Shown here in pieces: positions 27,292-35,688 of a DNA stretch of 64,000 bases. The stretch lies in contig NZ_BAEE01000088.1 in NCBI RefSeq assembly GCF_000241265.1, positions 17,201 to 81,200 of the forward strand, written 5' to 3'. The notes beneath the pieces are model-generated. The model was given only the letters and a program-made list of their open reading frames with translations, ran no database searches and was not told the DNA's origin. The translations under genes were made by a program, and so were the position numbers. Positions within the stretch are counted from its first letter, which is position 1, and every line of letters starts with the position of its first letter. Source of the DNA: Gordonia araii NBRC 100433. GTDB taxonomy: Bacteria; Actinomycetota; Actinomycetes; Mycobacteriales; Mycobacteriaceae.

Positions 27292-28286
27292 CCACTGCGA
27301 CACGAAAGCGGCGCTGGGCTCCGAGCGCGGTCACGCGCGAGTTGATCTTCAACATCGTCGTGTTCGTCGCGGTCGTGACGCTGTGCGGTGCCTACCTCGC
27401 GATCGCCGTGTACCGGTGGAATCCGCTGGAGAAGACGTCGACGGTCACCATGAAGCTGAGCGACACCAACCTGATCCTCGACGGGACCGGTGTGTTCGTC
27501 AACGGCGTGCGCGTCGGTGCGGTGTCCAACGTCGACCTGACGCCGGCGGGCGCATCCGTGCGGCTGACCTACCCGGCCGACGTGAAGATCCCGGTGGACA
27601 CGCCCCTGCAGATCGGACTGCAGTCCGCTCTCGGCGAGCCGTACCTCAACTTCATGCCGTCCGCGACGGCCGGACCGTTCTTGCGCGACGGGGACACCGT
27701 CGCCGCCCGCAACATCGCCGAGCCCGAATCGATCCCCGGCATCTTCGACCAGATGCAGAACATGCTCGCGGTCGTGGCCGTCGATCCGCTGGCCGACCTG
27801 CTGCGCACGGCGTGGGAAGCGCTGGAGGGCACCGACGAGGCCACCGGGCGGATCAGCGACGGGACCCGGCTGATCGCCGGGGTGCTGGCATCCCGGACGC
27901 CGCAGGTGCGGGCCATGTTCACCGCGACGCAGCGCTACAACGAGAACCTGGTCTGGGCGATGGGCGCGGTGCCGAAGTTCGTCGACTCGTGGGCTTTGAT
28001 CCTCAGCAACTATTCGGAAGTCCTGCGCGGAGCCGGTGTGCTGGTGAACAAGGGGCACCTGTACGAGAACTTGAGCGGGGCGCTCGACCCGCTGCTGCAG
28101 CGGCTGACCGACTACCTCGAGAAGATCCTGCCGCCGACGATGGACGCGCTCGGTCCGATCATGCCGATCGTCACCGCGCTGAACCAGACGATTCCGCAGA
28201 TCAACCTCAGCGAGTTCTTGTCCGACGCATTGCAGTTGTTCGGCGCCGGTGACGGCGTCCGCGTGGTGGTGAGTCCGGTGAAATAG
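27288..28286 (+). CDS. mceF: MceF-family protein, cluster 1
   Basis: A 332-residue Mce protein, last of the six. A membrane helix (about residues 20-42), an MCE domain with GTGVFVNGVRVGAVSNV, and a helical region. Start ATG 27288 overlaps the mceE stop, showing that the operon reading plan expects an intact mceE. The mce-associated protein begins 39 bp later. Confidence 0.92.
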   Translation: MTTATRKRRWAPSAVTRELIFNIVVFVAVVTLCGAYLAIAVYRWNPLEKTSTVTMKLSDTNLILDGTGVFVNGVRVGAVSNVDLTPAGASVRLTYPADVKIPVDTPLQIGLQSALGEPYLNFMPSATAGPFLRDGDTVAARNIAEPESIPGIFDQMQNMLAVVAVDPLADLLRTAWEALEGTDEATGRISDGTRLIAGVLASRTPQVRAMFTATQRYNENLVWAMGAVPKFVDSWALILSNYSEVLRGAGVLVNKGHLYENLSGALDPLLQRLTDYLEKILPPTMDALGPIMPIVTALNQTIPQINLSEFLSDALQLFGAGDGVRVVVSPVK

Positions 28287-28325
28287 GCTCCCCACCACGG
28301 TCTGAACAACGCTGAAAGGAATTAC

Positions 28326-29138
28326 GTGCCAACCAACCCACGCGATGACGACTCGATCCCCGACGAGGAGATCGAGGTGCCCGACGCCGAAGCCGCGACC
28401 GACGACGACGCCGAGGAGGACACCGAGGACGACGCCGTCGAGGAGACCGTCGTCGTCAAGACGCGCAAGCGTCCGGCCGCCGATTCCGCGTCGAAGGCCG
28501 CGTCCTCGGAATCGGCGGACACGGGCGGGTCGCCCAAGCAGATCACGCTGTCGGTCCGGGCGCTCGTGCTCGGGCTGGTGGGACTGCTCGTCGGGGCGGG
28601 GCTGCTGTTCGGCATCGTCGACAACCTGCGGGTGCGCAACCAGCTCGGCGACCTGCGCGACCGTCAGGCGAACGAGGCCAAGGCGGAGGAAATTGCCGGC
28701 GACTACGCGGTGAAGGCCGCGACCCTCGACTACAACGACCTCACGCCGTGGGCGGCGAACCTCAAGAAGGGGGTCTCGCCGCAGCTGGCCAAGCAGTTCG
28801 ACGTCGCCGTGCCCGCGATGACGCAGATCCTCACGCCCGTCCGGATGAAGACGACGGCCAACCTCGTCTCGTCGACCACGACCGACGTGTCCGGCGATGT
28901 CTACAAGGTGACCGCCGTCGTCGACGTCAACACGACGAGTCTGCAGACGCCGAACGGGGCTTCGGCGCTGGCCGCCTATGTGCTGACGCTCAACAAGGCG
29001 GACAACTGGATGATCACCGCCGTAGGCGACCAGGCGACGCCCGGAGGGACTCCGCGCCTGCCGGGGATGCCGAACCAGCCGCAGCAACAGCAGCAACAAC
29101 AAGCGCCGCCGACTCAACCTGCGCCACCGGGGGGGTGA
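28326..29138 (+). CDS. Mce-associated membrane protein, cluster 1
   Basis: A 270-residue Mas-type protein (compare Rv0177 and Rv0178). A long acidic, disordered N-terminus (residues 1-75), a single membrane helix (about 81-100) and an extracytoplasmic NTF2-like domain to about 235. The tail is rich in Pro and Gln, including a run of seven Gln. GTG 28326 is preceded by AAAGGA. Such proteins stabilise Mce complexes in mycobacteria. yrbEA starts 6 bp downstream. Confidence 0.85.
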   Translation: MPTNPRDDDSIPDEEIEVPDAEAATDDDAEEDTEDDAVEETVVVKTRKRPAADSASKAASSESADTGGSPKQITLSVRALVLGLVGLLVGAGLLFGIVDNLRVRNQLGDLRDRQANEAKAEEIAGDYAVKAATLDYNDLTPWAANLKKGVSPQLAKQFDVAVPAMTQILTPVRMKTTANLVSSTTTDVSGDVYKVTAVVDVNTTSLQTPNGASALAAYVLTLNKADNWMITAVGDQATPGGTPRLPGMPNQPQQQQQQQAPPTQPAPPGG

Positions 29139-29144
29139 TCGGAC

Positions 29145-29993
29145 ATGACCACTTCGACAGCCACCCCTGATTCCGGCCCATCCGTCGGGTCCGTGCTCGC
29201 GGACAATCTCCGCGACAACGCCTACGGGCCGCTCCGGACGCTGGGACGGACTTTCCAGCTCGCGGTGCACGGCGTCGCGCAGATGCTGCTGGATATCGCG
29301 CGGCGGCAGCTCAAGGTGAAGGAGACGCTGATCCAGGCGTGGTACCTGGTGAGCGTCACGGCGCTGCCCGCGTTCCTGATGGCGATTCCGTTCGGCGTGA
29401 TCGTGACGATCCAGATCGGCAACGTCATCAATCAGCTTGGCGCGCAATCTCTCTTGGGCGCCGGTAGCGGTTTCGCGGTGATCCAGCAGGCCGCGCCGTT
29501 GGCGTCGGGCATGCTGCTCGGCGGGGCCGGGGCGTCGGCGATCGCGGCCGATCTCGGCGCCCGCAACGTCCGCGAGGAGATCGACGCCATGCGGACGATG
29601 GGCGTCGACCCGATCCAGCGGCTGGTGGTGCCGCGCATCATCGCCTCGGTGCTCGTCGCGCCGTTGCTCGCGCTGTTCATCATCCTGGTCGGCGTGGTCG
29701 CCGCGTACTACGTCGCCGTCCTCGGCCAGGGCGTCGGGGCCGGCAGCTATTGGCAGTCGTTCGGCGCGTTCGCCTCGGTGCGCGACGTCGGTCTGGCCAT
29801 GTTCAAGGCCGTCATCTTCGGCTTCATGATCGCCGTCATCGGCTGTCAGCGCGGTCTGGAGGCAAAGGGCGGACCGAAGGGCGTCGCCGACGGCGTCAAC
29901 GCCACGGTCGTGATCTCCACCGTCGCGATCATCATCGTCAACATGATCATCACCCTGATCTACACGGTGTTCTTCCCGATGCAGCTAGGCTGA
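29145..29993 (+). CDS. yrbEA: YrbEA-type permease of Mce cluster 1, at the 3' end of the operon
   Basis: A 282-residue MlaE-like permease of the A type. It has LGARNVREEIDAMRTMGVDPIQ (the loop that contacts the ATPase; given here in two adjoining parts) and the C-terminal KGGPKGVADGVNATVVIS, both matching the cluster 2 YrbEA. It has about five membrane segments. In normal mce operons yrbEA is the first gene; here it is last, 6 bp after the mce-associated gene. It probably still pairs with the YrbEB encoded at 21.1 kb. An array of repeats follows at once. Confidence 0.92.
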   Translation: MTTSTATPDSGPSVGSVLADNLRDNAYGPLRTLGRTFQLAVHGVAQMLLDIARRQLKVKETLIQAWYLVSVTALPAFLMAIPFGVIVTIQIGNVINQLGAQSLLGAGSGFAVIQQAAPLASGMLLGGAGASAIAADLGARNVREEIDAMRTMGVDPIQRLVVPRIIASVLVAPLLALFIILVGVVAAYYVAVLGQGVGAGSYWQSFGAFASVRDVGLAMFKAVIFGFMIAVIGCQRGLEAKGGPKGVADGVNATVVISTVAIIIVNMIITLIYTVFFPMQLG

Positions 29994-30006
29994 GCCCCCC
30001 ATTCCC

Positions 30007-30436
30007 GCCGACCGTGCCCGCTTTCTCGCCGACCGTGCCCAGTTTCGCGCCGACCGTGCCCACATTCTTGCCGACCGTGCCCACTTTCGCGCCGAGTGTG
30101 CCCTCCGACTCGGATTGGTCTCGATACGCCCACTCGGCTAGCGCCTCGCAGGCACTCGACCACCGATCGGTGCCGATCGTGCCCAGATTCGTGCCGAGTG
30201 TGCCCTCCGACTTCGGATTGGTCTCGATACGCCCACTCGGCTAGCGCCTCGCAGGCACTCGACCACCGATCGGTGCCGACCGTGCCCACTTTCTCGCCGA
30301 GTGTGCCCTCCGACTCGGATTGGTCTCGATACGCCCACTCGGCTAGCGCCTCGCAGGCACTCGACCACCGATCGGTGCCGATCGTGCCCAGATTCGCGCC
30401 GACCGTGCCCAGATTCGCGCCGATCGTGCCCAGGCG
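30007..30436. repeat. Composite repeat array: 21-bp minisatellite units and three copies of a 102-bp unit
   Basis: Four 21-bp units (30007-30090) of the same family as at 9.2 kb are followed by three copies of a 102-103 bp unit beginning GCCGAGTGTGCCC (30091, 30193, 30296). Each long unit contains GGTCTCGATACG and ACTCGACCACCGATCGG, the imperfect inverted ends of a REP-like element common in actinobacteria, and ends in a 21-bp unit. Two more 21-bp units close the array at the stop of the converging hydrolase gene. It holds no gene. Confidence 0.93.
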
Positions 30437-32488
30437 TCAGGAGGGGAAGGCGCCGATCGCCTGGAACGTCAGGTAGCTCGGGTGGTCCGGATCGAGGACC
30501 AGGCGCTGCTTGCGGCTGCGCGCCTTGATCAGGTCGGGGACGAGGGTGAGGAAGCGCGGCAGACTGGCCGCGTAGACGTCGACGCGCAACCGGTGGCCGG
30601 TGTCGATGACCGCATCGGTCGGGACGAGGTCGATGTCGATCGCGACCGGGGTGTCGACCGGAACGGGCAGCTTGCGCACCCGCGTCAGGTAGTGGTGGGC
30701 GCGCAGCAGATTGCCCTCGGCGTCGTACTCCGACTGGGCATGGTCGAGCGCGCGGTTGGAGACGGTGAGGCCGCCGTTGGTCAGGACCGTCGACGTGCCG
30801 TCGGGCGCCACGTCGTTGACGGTCACCGCCCAGGTGCCCTCCTCGCCGGTGCTGGCGACGTAGAGCCGCAGGTTGGCCGACCCGCTGATCTGTACCGGCT
30901 CGGTGGCCGCAGCGGTGGTGAAGCTCAATCCGCCGCGTTCCTGGAACTCCGCGTTGGTGGAGAACGTCGGCCCCAACACGATTGCCGCACCCGCCGTCAC
31001 CTGCGCCATGTCGCGGGAGACGAGGCCCCGGATGCCCGCGCGGATGGGCAGCGACACTTCTTCAGCCGCCGGACGGCGGGAGGCCGCGGGGGAGGTCGTC
31101 AGACTGCCGTCGTGGCGCGCGTGCGGTGCGGTCTCCGACGACGCCGCGGCCAGGTACAGGCGCTGCGTGCCGACGCCCGGGCGCGGGAACTGGGTCCCCG
31201 ACGTCCAGCCGCCGCCCTGCTGCTGCAGGACGACAGGGCCGTAGTTCTCGACGCCGTTCTCGATGTCTTTGAGCCAGCGGTCGAACCACGCGCGCTCCAG
31301 GACGTCCATGCGGGGCGGCGCGAACCGGCCGCCCAGGCCGGTGCCGACGTCGAGGTGGTAGCCGTCGCCGACGAGCATCTGCTTCTGGCCCGGTTCGAGG
31401 TTGAGGTTCTGGTACACCTGCGTGCTGCTCGGGCCGAACAGGTCGTGCCATCCGCCGACCGTGAACGTCGGGCAGGCGATGTTGCCGACCTTCGGGTCGC
31501 GCTCGTCGAAGTAGGGGTCGTCGAAGATGCGTTCGTCGCGGGTCGTGAGGAAGCCCCAGAGCAGCGACGGGAGTTCAGTGGCGGGGGACTTCAGCCGGTC
31601 GCGCAGCCAGCGAGTCGCATCGCCGTGGGAGAGGTCGTGCAGCGCGGTCCGGGGGTTGGGGAGCCACTTGAGGACGTTGACCAGGCTCAGCCAGATCGGG
31701 ATGAAGGCCGACGGCATGCCGCCGGTGATGTAGATGTCGCGGACGATGTCTGAACAGCCCTCGATGGCGAAGACCGCCTGCAGGGCGGCGGGCCGCTTGT
31801 CGGCGGCCTGCAGGGCGTTGATCGCGGAGTACGACCACCCGGCCATGCCGACCCGGCCGTTGCACCAGGGCTGCGTGGTGACCCAGTCGATCAGCTCGAC
31901 CGAATCCTTCTGCTCGCGCATGCCGAGGATCTGCCATTTGCCTTGGGACGCACCCGTTCCGCGGACGTCGACGAGGATCTGCACGTATCCGCTGCGCACG
32001 AGATTCCGGTTGACCCCGAAGACGTCGAGGCCGCCGCCGGCGACGACGCCGGTCAGTCGCGTCAAGCCCTCCAGCGGGGTGCCAGACGCGTCGACGGCGC
32101 CGGAGGCGGCACGCACGCCTTTGCCGACCAGCGGGATGTTCAGCCCCCCGTCGATGGCGTCGAGGAGCGCGCGGTTGTACGGGTTGATCGACAGCACGGC
32201 GGGGTAGGGGGCGGTGACGGGAGTACCCAGTCGGGTCGCCGGGCGCACTACGGTGGCGCGCAGGCGCACGCCGTCGCTCATCGTGATGGTGACGTCGCGG
32301 TCGATGTGGACGCGCGGGTAGCGCTGCTTTCCGTCGACGAGTGCCCGCCATGCCCGGGCGTCTGCGCCGCCGGTGGGATCGCCGAGGGGGAGGGTCTGCG
32401 TGCCGTCGTCGACGCGAACAGCGGGCAGCGCGGTCGCCGCGCTGCTGCGCGCGGTGCCCTTGCCAGTGGGGTCCAGCCGGTAAGCCAT
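30437..32488 (-). CDS. CocE/NonD-family alpha/beta hydrolase
   Basis: A 683-residue serine hydrolase of the X-Pro dipeptidyl-peptidase/cocaine esterase type. The N-terminal alpha/beta-hydrolase domain has RGTGAS (residues 176-181) and the nucleophile Ser219 in GWSYSA; the C-terminal part (about 450-683) is the beta-rich jelly-roll domain. No clear signal peptide is visible. ATG 32488 is preferred; GTG 32491 would add one residue. It lies downstream of the GH76 gene on the same strand with 248 bp between, so it may have its own promoter. Its substrate could be an ester or a peptide. Confidence 0.85.
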   Translation of the reverse strand: MAYRLDPTGKGTARSSAATALPAVRVDDGTQTLPLGDPTGGADARAWRALVDGKQRYPRVHIDRDVTITMSDGVRLRATVVRPATRLGTPVTAPYPAVLSINPYNRALLDAIDGGLNIPLVGKGVRAASGAVDASGTPLEGLTRLTGVVAGGGLDVFGVNRNLVRSGYVQILVDVRGTGASQGKWQILGMREQKDSVELIDWVTTQPWCNGRVGMAGWSYSAINALQAADKRPAALQAVFAIEGCSDIVRDIYITGGMPSAFIPIWLSLVNVLKWLPNPRTALHDLSHGDATRWLRDRLKSPATELPSLLWGFLTTRDERIFDDPYFDERDPKVGNIACPTFTVGGWHDLFGPSSTQVYQNLNLEPGQKQMLVGDGYHLDVGTGLGGRFAPPRMDVLERAWFDRWLKDIENGVENYGPVVLQQQGGGWTSGTQFPRPGVGTQRLYLAAASSETAPHARHDGSLTTSPAASRRPAAEEVSLPIRAGIRGLVSRDMAQVTAGAAIVLGPTFSTNAEFQERGGLSFTTAAATEPVQISGSANLRLYVASTGEEGTWAVTVNDVAPDGTSTVLTNGGLTVSNRALDHAQSEYDAEGNLLRAHHYLTRVRKLPVPVDTPVAIDIDLVPTDAVIDTGHRLRVDVYAASLPRFLTLVPDLIKARSRKQRLVLDPDHPSYLTFQAIGAFPS

Positions 32489-32735
32489 CACATCACCTGC
32501 CCGCCGACTCAGCCGGAGGGCACGGTGCCCGGCGCTGGGTCGACCTGTCGTAGCGCTTCGATGTTATGAACCCGATCCATAAGCGTGAAGAACGGGTGTG
32601 ACATAGGCCACCGGGAACGCTGTTGCCGAATATATCCGATGCGCGTCACGGATCGTTAACCGGGGGGCGGCGTTTCGGAAACCTGGAATCCGTTGTCTTA
32701 CTGGTCGATTAACCAGGACCGGCAACGCCCCTGCG

Positions 32736-34007
32736 TCAGTGTTCGGACAGCCCCGCCGCGACGCGCGCCGCCGCCTCCAGCGCCATCCAGCCCGACAGTT
32801 GCACGGACAGGTCGCGTTCGGGGGTTTCCGACGAGTGGACCGCGCCGGCGATGAACTGCGCGTCGGTGCCCGAGTCCGTCGGGATCACCGCCTCGCGGCG
32901 CCAATCCGCGCTGAACAGCGGGGCGGAGTTGACGATCGCGCGCGTCTGCCAGACGGCGTCGGCGGTGTCGAGCACGATCCGCTCGGCACGGGCGCGGGTC
33001 TCCGGTGCCCCCGGGCCGTCGGGCAGGTCGGTGGCGAGAAGGGCCAGGTAGCGGACGAGAATCCCGGCGAACAACCCGCCGTCGCCGCCTCCGGCACCGG
33101 GCACGATCCGAGCCTTGCGTGCAGCTGTATCCCCGGCACCCTCCAGGGTCGTATCGACGAGCAGATGCTTCTCGACGGCGCCGAGCAGCGCGTCGATCCG
33201 CTCCCGGTGCCGAGTGCCCGCGTCGCCGCGTGACGCGACGGCGCGCACCGCCTCGCATTCGGCGCCGAGTACGACGCCCTGGCAATAGGTGTAGATGTCG
33301 GTGACCAGCTGCCACGGCCCCTTCGGGTCGTCGAGGGGCGGCGGTTTGATCCCGTCGTAGATCAGTCCGGTGTCCGGAGCCAGCAGCTTCTCGTGCATCC
33401 AGTCGCACATCGCGATGGCCCGCTCGGTCTCGCCGGTGCGCGCCATGAGAATCGCGCCCGGCCCGTTGGCGGGGGTGTTGAAGAAGTAGTCCATCGTCCG
33501 CCACGGGATGCCGCCGCCCTTCGGCGGCGCCCACGAACCGTGGATCCGGCCGGCCAGGACCCGCTCGGCCCGCGCGCTGCCGACGCCGAGATGGCGCCGG
33601 GCGCGTTCGACGGAGATCCCGAGCCAGGCCATGTCGTCGTAGTAGTCATTGGTCCATCGGCCCAGATTGCGCGCGTGGATGCCGCGCAGCAGCCGGCGTA
33701 CCGTTCCGACGCCGATGCTCCCGGGACGAGAGATCTCCGCGTCGACGAGGAGATCGAGCAGATGCGCGTGCCACCAATAGTGCCAACTGCCCGGCAGCAG
33801 CGATGCGAGTCGCCCGCCCGCCCCACCCGACGACTTCGGCCAGGCCACGTCGGCGATCGCCGTGCCCGGCAGGTGGAGCAGGCGTCTCAGATGGCGGTCG
33901 ACGACGGCGTCGGTCGCTTCGGCCGCGCGCGCAGACGCTTCGGTCTCGATCGACCGCTCGGTCGACCATTCGGGATCGTGGCCGTCGGATTTGGATCGCT
34001 GAGCCAT
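32736..34007 (-). CDS. Glycoside hydrolase family 76 protein (alpha-1,6-mannanase-like)
   Basis: A 423-residue GH76 protein. The adjacent Asp pair D124-D125 in NDYYDDMAWLG is the catalytic motif of family 76 alpha-1,6-mannanases, and Trp-rich segments (SWHYWWHAHLLD, residues 74-85) line the active site. No signal peptide is visible, so it may act in the cytoplasm, unlike secreted GH76 enzymes. It could process mannan cores related to lipomannan. Start ATG 34007; the first residues overlap the rplJ promoter region on the other strand. Confidence 0.85.
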   Translation of the reverse strand: MAQRSKSDGHDPEWSTERSIETEASARAAEATDAVVDRHLRRLLHLPGTAIADVAWPKSSGGAGGRLASLLPGSWHYWWHAHLLDLLVDAEISRPGSIGVGTVRRLLRGIHARNLGRWTNDYYDDMAWLGISVERARRHLGVGSARAERVLAGRIHGSWAPPKGGGIPWRTMDYFFNTPANGPGAILMARTGETERAIAMCDWMHEKLLAPDTGLIYDGIKPPPLDDPKGPWQLVTDIYTYCQGVVLGAECEAVRAVASRGDAGTRHRERIDALLGAVEKHLLVDTTLEGAGDTAARKARIVPGAGGGDGGLFAGILVRYLALLATDLPDGPGAPETRARAERIVLDTADAVWQTRAIVNSAPLFSADWRREAVIPTDSGTDAQFIAGAVHSSETPERDLSVQLSGWMALEAAARVAAGLSEH

Positions 34008-34019
34008 AGTGGGTAGCCT
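33991..34019 (+). promoter_or_regulatory. Candidate promoter of rplJ-rplL
   Basis: TTGGAT (33991-33996) and TAGCCT (34014-34019) with a 17-bp spacer. This would start transcription near 34026 and give a leader of about 280 nt before rplJ. Confidence 0.5.
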
Positions 34020-34075
34020 AGGCGGTTGTTGTGGGCATGTGCTCACAGCAGGTTCAACCAGAGACCGTTGGTCAC

Positions 34076-34213
34076 GGGCCGTCGCACGACGACCCGTCGA
34101 AGGTTCGGCGTCACGCGCCGACGGCCCACGCAGGATGACCCGAGGAATACTCTCGCGACGACGAGTCCGAGAATGTACGCCCCGTGTGCTTCCTGCGCGG
34201 GGCGTTTTGTTTT
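34076..34213 (+). promoter_or_regulatory. Structured L10-type leader with terminator-like attenuator
   Basis: The long-range stem GGGCCGTCG (34076-34084) pairs with CGACGGCCC (34119-34127). Further down, CGCCCCG (34178-34184) and CGGGGCG (34198-34204) form a second hairpin followed by TTTTGTTTT (34205-34213), an intrinsic-terminator shape about 90 bp before rplJ. No plus-strand gene lies upstream, so the terminator sits in the rplJL leader. This suggests feedback attenuation by L10-L12, as known for B. subtilis rplJL. The remaining DNA up to 34304 shows nothing else. Confidence 0.7.
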
Positions 34214-34304
34214 GCCGGCTTCGCCGCCGTGGAACAGCGTGAAACCCGACCGGGACCGCCTCGATCTCTGGAGAGCATCCACGTGAAATGAGAGGAGGCG
34301 AAGT

Positions 34305-34832
34305 ATGGCCAAGTCCGACAAGGTCGCCGCAGTCGCGGAGATCGCTGAGCAGTTCAAGGGCTCCACGGCAGCGGTCGTCACGGAATACCGTGGCCTGTCC
34401 GTTCCCGCGATCTCCGAGCTGCGTCGTTCCCTCGGTGAGGGCGCAACCTACTCCGTCGCCAAGAACACCCTGACCAAGCTCGCCGCGAAAGAAGCGGGCG
34501 TGGAAGGGCTCGACGAGCTGTTCACCGGTCCGACCGCTATCGCCTTCATCGAAGGCGAGCCGGTAGTCGCGGCCAAGGCGATCAAGAACTTCGCCAAGGA
34601 GAACAAGGCCCTTGTCGTCAAGGGCGGCTACATGGACGGCCGTGTGCTGTCGGTGGCCGAGATCGACAAGATCGCCGACCTGGAGACCCGTGAGGTCCTC
34701 CTGGCCAAGCTCGCCGGTGCCATGAAGGGCAACTTGGCTAAGGCCGCCGGGCTGTTCAACCAGCCCGCATCGCAGGTGGCGCGTCTCGCCGCGGCCCTGC
34801 AGCAGCAGAAGGAAGCTGCGGGCGAGGAGTAA
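34305..34832 (+). CDS. rplJ: 50S ribosomal protein L10
   Basis: A 175-residue L10, which anchors L7/L12 dimers on the ribosomal stalk base. [18 protein letters not shown] starts the protein, and [17 protein letters not shown] and [12 protein letters not shown] are family motifs. The C-terminal helix (residues about 140-175) is the L12-binding part. ATG 34305 is preceded by GAGAGGAGG. rplL follows after 91 bp. Confidence 0.97.
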   Translation: MAKSDKVAAVAEIAEQFKGSTAAVVTEYRGLSVPAISELRRSLGEGATYSVAKNTLTKLAAKEAGVEGLDELFTGPTAIAFIEGEPVVAAKAIKNFAKENKALVVKGGYMDGRVLSVAEIDKIADLETREVLLAKLAGAMKGNLAKAAGLFNQPASQVARLAAALQQQKEAAGEE

Positions 34833-34923
34833 TCCACGCCGCCACCGACCATCCGGTCAAGCACAAACCCGGTCGGGCACTGCGGATTTCGCAGACTCGG
34901 CCACCTAAAGGAAGGACGCCATC

Positions 34924-35316
34924 ATGGCGAAGCTCAGCGCTGACGAGCTCATCGATCAGTTCAAGGAACTGACCCTGCTGGAGCTCAGCGATTTCGTGAA
35001 GAAGTTCGAAGAGGTCTTCGAGGTCACCGCGGCCGCACCGGTCGCCGTTGCCGCTGCCGGTGCCCCGGCTGCCGGTGGCGACGCCGCCGCCGCTGCCGAC
35101 CAGGACGAGTTCGACGTCATCCTCGAGGGTGCCGGCGACAAGAAGATCCAGGTCATCAAGGTCGTCCGCGAGGTTGTCGCGGGTCTGGGCCTGAAGGAGG
35201 CCAAGGACCTCGTCGAGGGTGCGCCCAAGCCGCTCCTGGAGAAGGTCTCGAAGGAAGATGCCGAAGCCGCCAAGGCCAAGCTCGAAGAGGCCGGCGCCAG
35301 CATCTCTCTCAAGTGA
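34924..35316 (+). CDS. rplL: 50S ribosomal protein L7/L12
   Basis: A 130-residue L7/L12. N-terminal dimerisation domain (residues 1-32), an Ala/Gly-rich hinge (about 37-60), and a C-terminal factor-binding domain with [20 protein letters not shown] and [19 protein letters not shown] 34924 has AAAGGAAGGA upstream. The operon ends at the terminator 35358-35396. Confidence 0.97.
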   Translation: MAKLSADELIDQFKELTLLELSDFVKKFEEVFEVTAAAPVAVAAAGAPAAGGDAAAAADQDEFDVILEGAGDKKIQVIKVVREVVAGLGLKEAKDLVEGAPKPLLEKVSKEDAEAAKAKLEEAGASISLK

Positions 35317-35357
35317 CCCGTCGAACCGGGCCGGCCGGCCCGGTTCGCGCGCACTGA

Positions 35358-35396
35358 AGACGAGCGCCCCGCGAGAATCTCGCGGGGCGCTCGTCT
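35358..35396. terminator. Terminator after rplL
   Basis: A 19-bp near-perfect inverted repeat (35358-35376 with 35378-35396, tip GAGAATCTC), followed by TGCTTTCC. It closes rplJ-rplL. The further 290 bp to mkl contain a TAGAGT -10-like hexamer at 35601-35606 without a clear -35 and a short palindrome near 35528; no gene is seen. Confidence 0.9.
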
Positions 35397-35688
35397 TGCT
35401 TTCCGGCCTCTCGCCGGAGCCGTGTCCGCGGTCACATGCAGCGGCCTGCCTGGTCGCGAAGACCGGTATGGAGTCGCGCGCGATTATGGGTTACTCTTAG
35501 CCCTCGTTAAGGTCCTACTCGTCAGTAGGGACGGTCGTCCCAGTGACGTTCTGCAGGCGAGTTGGACGGAGTCGGGTCGGGCACCGACGCGTCCGTGGGT
35601 TAGAGTGATCGCGACCACATATGTCCAATGGGGGTCGCGGGAGTCACTCGCGCTGCCGTTCGCGGACGTTCGACTGGAGGGAACCGCT

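Noticed and set aside
30007..30436. CRISPR or an integron-like array
   Set aside because: The long units are near-identical over their whole length, so there are no spacers; there is no integrase or cas gene nearby.
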